Positions 6,697-9,137 of a DNA stretch of 9,137 bases are shown here, piece by piece. The DNA is from Flavobacteriales bacterium UBA5871 (GTDB lineage: Bacteria > Bacteroidota > Bacteroidia > Flavobacteriales_D > Crocinitomicaceae), in NCBI GenBank assembly GCA_002432085.1, contig DJFN01000198.1, forward strand, positions 12,130-21,266. Direction: 5' to 3'. How positions within the stretch are numbered: the first letter of the stretch is position 1; each line of letters starts with the position of its first letter. Made by a program: the position numbers and the translations under genes. Under the pieces are notes generated by a model. The model saw only the letters and a list, made by a program, of their open reading frames with translations. It had not been told where the DNA came from and searched no databases.

Positions 6697-8322
6697 TTAG
6701 TTACCGAGTGCTTCGATCATCGGCTGGCCGATCATGGCGTTCGGTCGCTGGATTTTCAGAATGTGAACGAGTGTTGCGGCGGCGTCTACGATCTCGTAAG
6801 GCGTGAATACTTCCTGTGCCGGAATGTCCATTCCGAAGAACAACATCGGCACGTGTGTATCGTAATTGAAGGCCGAGCCGTGGCTCGTTCCTTTGTGTGC
6901 CGTTTCCGAGTCGCTGGATTTAGGCAGAAAGCCCGGCTGCAAGAGGAAAACAAGCTCTCCGTTGCGTTCGCGGTCGTATCCCAGGCGCACCATTTTACAC
7001 CATTCATCTCCCTCGGTCGGTCCGAGCAGCTCGTTTTTCGTGTACACGGCTTTCACTTCCGGCCACGTGCGCACCTGCTGTTGAATGAAGGAAATGATCG
7101 CATCCGTTTCGGGCATGTTGGTGTAAGCTTCTTTCAGGTAAATGTTGTTGTTTTCGATCGTTTCGATCACATCGGCGCCGAACATTTTGATACATGCATC
7201 GCGCAATTCCTGCGCACGCGGCTGCAGGAACAAGTAGCCGCCCGGCAGTTTTTTATCGGTGAGCAATTGCGGAACGGGAACCACGGCGTGATCGGCTGTC
7301 AGGAACAACACGTATTTGCCCTTCCCTACTTCTTTGTCGAGTGTCGCCAGCAAACGCGCGATCTCACGATCAAGACGCAGGTACATATCTTCCATTTCAA
7401 GCGAATACGGACCGAAAGCGTGTCCTGCTATATCCGGTGTTGAAAAGCTGATGGTGAGCATGTCCGTTTGAGCGTCTTTTCCGAGCTGTTCGCCGCGCAG
7501 TGCTTCGATCGCGAAATCCGTCAGGTACGTATTGGCAAACGGCAGCGTCGTGAAGGTTTCCAACTGCTCTTCCAGTGTCAGATTTCGGAAATCGTATGGG
7601 AAAGTCGGCGTGGTTTTGCCACCGATCAGGTGTTCATACGGTGTATTATCAAGGTCTTTGTACGTATAGCTTTCCGCCGGCTGCAGCAGGTTCCATTCCT
7701 GGTTCATGTAGTTCCCGACAGGATGTGCGGTGTAAAAATTGCTCACCCAGGTCGGCAGCGTTTCCTTGTAAAACGAGCTGGTGATGAATTTCCCGGAAGC
7801 GTGATCGTACCAGTAAGCGCCATCGGCCATGTGTCCGGCCGGAAGGATCGCACTGCGGTCTTTGATAGAAACGCCTACGACTTTCGCATCCGGATAAGTG
7901 AGCTTGAGCTGGTCGGTGATCGTATTGGCGCGCAGAAAATGCGGTGAGCACAATCCGTCAGGCGAATCGTTCCCCACACTTTTTACAGTCGTGTCTTCTA
8001 CGCAGTTCACATCTGTTCCCCATTCGCGGTGAAACCAGTCGTTGGAAACGATCCCGTGGTTGGCCGGCGTTGTTCCGGTATAGATCGAAGCATGGCCGGG
8101 ACCGGTATACGTGGGCACGTAATTGTAAGTGACATTCCGGAAATGCGTGCCTTTGTCCATCAAACGACGAAAACCGTCTTTCCCGAACTGATCGTAGAAA
8201 CGGTACAGGTAGTCGTAGCACATCTGGTCAACGACGATACCGACCACCAGTTTAGGTTCCTGCGCTTTGGCAACGTTCGACAGCAGCAACAGGGAAGCGA
8301 TAAGGGAAATGCGTTTCTTCAT
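6697..8322 (-). CDS. pafA: PafA-family alkaline phosphatase (periplasmic phosphomonoesterase)
   Basis: A 541-residue exported enzyme of the alkaline phosphatase superfamily that would release phosphate from phosphomonoesters in the periplasm using two zinc ions. Residues 1-20 are a signal peptide (cleavage after 'VAKA'). The residues known in Elizabethkingia PafA are all present at near-constant offset: nucleophile T73 in 'TYTGPGHAS' (PafA T79), N94 in 'SNDW' (N100), K154 and R156 in 'IKDRSAILPAG' (K162, R164). The metal ligands are D32 in 'VVDQM', D297 and H301 in 'TPDIAGHAFG', D344 and H345 in 'TADHAV', and H481 in 'TSHGSAFNYDTH'. The K/R/N set is the hallmark of monoesterase rather than diesterase or phosphonate activity. 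Length fits the family. It heads the minus-strand run phosphatase-porin-small secreted protein and has a -7 box 26 bp upstream of its ATG. PafA of Bacteroidota is often not repressed by phosphate; regulation here cannot be read. Confidence 0.94.
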   Translation of the reverse strand: MKKRISLIASLLLLSNVAKAQEPKLVVGIVVDQMCYDYLYRFYDQFGKDGFRRLMDKGTHFRNVTYNYVPTYTGPGHASIYTGTTPANHGIVSNDWFHREWGTDVNCVEDTTVKSVGNDSPDGLCSPHFLRANTITDQLKLTYPDAKVVGVSIKDRSAILPAGHMADGAYWYDHASGKFITSSFYKETLPTWVSNFYTAHPVGNYMNQEWNLLQPAESYTYKDLDNTPYEHLIGGKTTPTFPYDFRNLTLEEQLETFTTLPFANTYLTDFAIEALRGEQLGKDAQTDMLTISFSTPDIAGHAFGPYSLEMEDMYLRLDREIARLLATLDKEVGKGKYVLFLTADHAVVPVPQLLTDKKLPGGYLFLQPRAQELRDACIKMFGADVIETIENNNIYLKEAYTNMPETDAIISFIQQQVRTWPEVKAVYTKNELLGPTEGDEWCKMVRLGYDRERNGELVFLLQPGFLPKSSDSETAHKGTSHGSAFNYDTHVPMLFFGMDIPAQEVFTPYEIVDAAATLVHILKIQRPNAMIGQPMIEALGN

Positions 8323-8347
8323 CGGGAAGGTTTTGAATGTCCGTTCG

Positions 8348-8355
8348 CAAAACTA
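8348..8355 (-). promoter_or_regulatory. Candidate -7 box (TAGTTTTG) for phosphatase operon
   Basis: Read on the minus strand, 8355-8348 is TAGTTTTG, an exact TAnnTTTG match. Transcription would start near 8341, giving a leader of about 20 nt before the phosphatase ATG at 8322. No TTG is found at the usual -33 distance; the nearest TTTG (8390-8387) is about 31 bp away. There is no Shine-Dalgarno in the leader. Confidence 0.5.
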
Positions 8356-8418
8356 AGGTTTTACTGCTATGCACCGGCTAATGAAGCAAAGGAATGTTTC
8401 GATTTCACTCACCAATCG

Positions 8419-8426
8419 TATCTTTG
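8419..8426 (+). promoter_or_regulatory. Bacteroidota -7 box (TATCTTTG) for miaE
   Basis: TATCTTTG is an exact and very typical TAnnTTTG box. It ends 17 bp before the miaE ATG at 8444, which would start transcription around 8431-8434 with a leader of about 10-13 nt. A TTTC at 8397-8400, 18 bp upstream, is a three-of-four match to the -33 TTTG at suitable spacing. Its position inside the longer in-frame reading frame that starts at 8369 argues for the downstream ATG. Confidence 0.65.
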
Positions 8427-8443
8427 CCCCAAATTCGATTCAA

Positions 8444-9034
8444 ATGCTCGGACTGAAGCTGCCAACCGACCCGCGATGGGTAAATATCGTTGAGAAGAAC
8501 ATTTCGGAGATCCTGACGGACCATGCGTACTGTGAGCAAAAAGCCGCCACAAACGCTATCACGATCATCGTGAAGTTCCCGGAATACCCGGATGTGGTGA
8601 AAGCGATGGTAGAGCTTTGCCAGGAAGAAATGGAGCATTTCGGGATGGTGCACGATAAGCTGATCGAGCGCGGCTATCAGCTCGGACTGGAGCGTAAAGA
8701 CGCTTACGTGAACGACCTGGCCGATTACCTTAAGAACAAGTATCCGGGCGATTCGCGCGTGAGCTTTTTCGTCAACCGCATGCTGTTCTCCGCCATGATC
8801 GAAGCCCGCAGCTGTGAGCGTTTCCGCTTGTTATCGGAAGAAATCAACGACGAAGACCTACGTATCTTCTACCGCGAGCTCATGGAAAGCGAAGCACGTC
8901 ATTACACCAGCTTCCTCGGTTTCGCTCGCAAACACGGACAAGGAATCGACGTCGACGCCCGCTGGAAAGACTTCCTCGAATTCGAAGCCACACTGATGGA
9001 TAAATATGGGAAGGAGGAGACCATCCACGGGTAA
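8444..9034 (+). CDS. miaE: tRNA-(ms2i6A37) hydroxylase MiaE
   Basis: MiaE is a non-haem di-iron monooxygenase that uses O2 to hydroxylate the isopentenyl side chain of ms2i6A at position 37 of UNN-reading tRNAs, giving ms2io6A, downstream of MiaA and MiaB. The 196-residue form is mostly helical and ferritin-like. Likely iron ligands are E31 in 'CEQKAA', E62 and H65 in 'EEMEHF', E120 in 'AMIEARSCERF', and E150 and H153 in 'ESEARHY': two E...ExxH half-sites. It is shorter than the enterobacterial enzyme (about 250-270) but agrees with the short Bacteroidota form. I chose the ATG at 8444 ('MLGLKLPTDPRW') because family conservation begins there and the -7 box lies just upstream. The frame extends back to an ATG at 8369, but those 25 residues are not family-like and overlap the promoter. 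It is divergent from the phosphatase (121-bp gap) and followed by an inverted repeat. Confidence 0.93.
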   Translation: MLGLKLPTDPRWVNIVEKNISEILTDHAYCEQKAATNAITIIVKFPEYPDVVKAMVELCQEEMEHFGMVHDKLIERGYQLGLERKDAYVNDLADYLKNKYPGDSRVSFFVNRMLFSAMIEARSCERFRLLSEEINDEDLRIFYRELMESEARHYTSFLGFARKHGQGIDVDARWKDFLEFEATLMDKYGKEETIHG

Positions 9035-9035
9035 T

Positions 9036-9137
9036 TCAATTGACAGTTGACATTGAACAATTGACAATTATCAGAGGTCTCTTACTGCAATCCGTTTGTA
9101 ACTCATTGTCCAATGTCAATTGTGCATTGTCAATTGA
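9036..9137. repeat. A+T-rich imperfect inverted repeat made of TTGACA-like units (MITE-like or terminator)
   Basis: TCAATTGACA (9036-9045) is mirrored exactly by TGTCAATTGA (9128-9137). Inside it, TTGACATTGAACAA (9047-9060) pairs with TTGTCCAATGTCAA (9106-9119) with one mismatch. Both arms consist of repeated TTGACA/CAATTG units, with one extra unit on the right (TTGTGCAT, 9120-9127), and a loop of about 45 nt lies between. It begins one base after the miaE stop and may continue beyond the window. It could fold as a large hairpin ending miaE transcription, or be a short palindromic repeat or MITE-like insertion. No open frame is present. Confidence 0.65.

Noticed and set aside
6496..7443. 315-codon open frame on the plus strand
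   Set aside because: It runs antisense across both the porin start and the phosphatase end, two well-supported genes, and has no family-like motifs; a shadow.
8369..8443. Upstream extension of miaE from ATG 8369
   Set aside because: The extra 25 residues are not conserved-looking and contain the -7 box TATCTTTG; family similarity starts at the ATG at 8444.
9036..9137. Possible CRISPR array or tandem array from repeated TTGACA units
   Set aside because: The units are too short and irregular, alternate in orientation, and there are no spacers of constant length; an inverted-repeat structure explains them better.

Overview
The window looks like chromosomal DNA of a Bacteroidota bacterium of moderate G+C (about half, by eye). 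Three things point there. None of the seven genes has a recognisable Shine-Dalgarno sequence. Several gene starts are preceded by exact matches to the Bacteroidota -7 promoter box TAnnTTTG. The gene set (tamB divergent from tsaD, an RsmF-like methylase with its typical C-terminal domain, a PafA-type alkaline phosphatase, a short MiaE) is also typical of the phylum. I cannot name the genus. MiaE needs O2, so an aerobic or microaerobic lifestyle is likely.

Layout. 1-742 (-): N-terminal part of a TamB/AsmA-type envelope assembly protein, cut by the window edge. 743-765: a 23-bp divergent gap with two opposing -7 boxes in or next to it. 766-4658 (+): tsaD (TTG start), an RsmF-like rRNA m5C methylase overlapping it by 4 bp (ATGA), and a GT39/ArnT-like membrane glycosyltransferase after a 42-bp gap. 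4659-4734: convergent gap with a strong hairpin. 8322-4735 (-): three exported-protein genes in a row, a PafA-like alkaline phosphatase, an outer-membrane porin and a small secreted protein that may have a CHAP/NlpC-like cysteine-peptidase/amidase fold. Their gaps are 66 and 63 bp. The first gap holds a G+C-rich palindrome framed by nested direct repeats; the second holds a 9-bp tandem duplication. 8323-8443: divergent promoter region. 8444-9034 (+): miaE. 9035-9137: no gene, but an A+T-rich imperfect inverted repeat built from TTGACA-like units, running to the window end.

Functional themes. Two genes act on position 37 of tRNA (TsaD, t6A; MiaE, hydroxylation of ms2i6A) and one on rRNA, but they lie in separate transcription units. 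The minus-strand trio reads as a possible phosphate-scavenging unit: a periplasmic phosphatase frees phosphate and a porin admits substrates. The porin's substrate and the third protein's role are inferred only from context.

This is mostly core-genome content. I do not see a defence system, phage, CRISPR array or complete transposon. The least explained items are the small secreted protein at 4735-5232, the nested-repeat palindrome at 6643-6693 and the terminal inverted repeat at 9036-9137.
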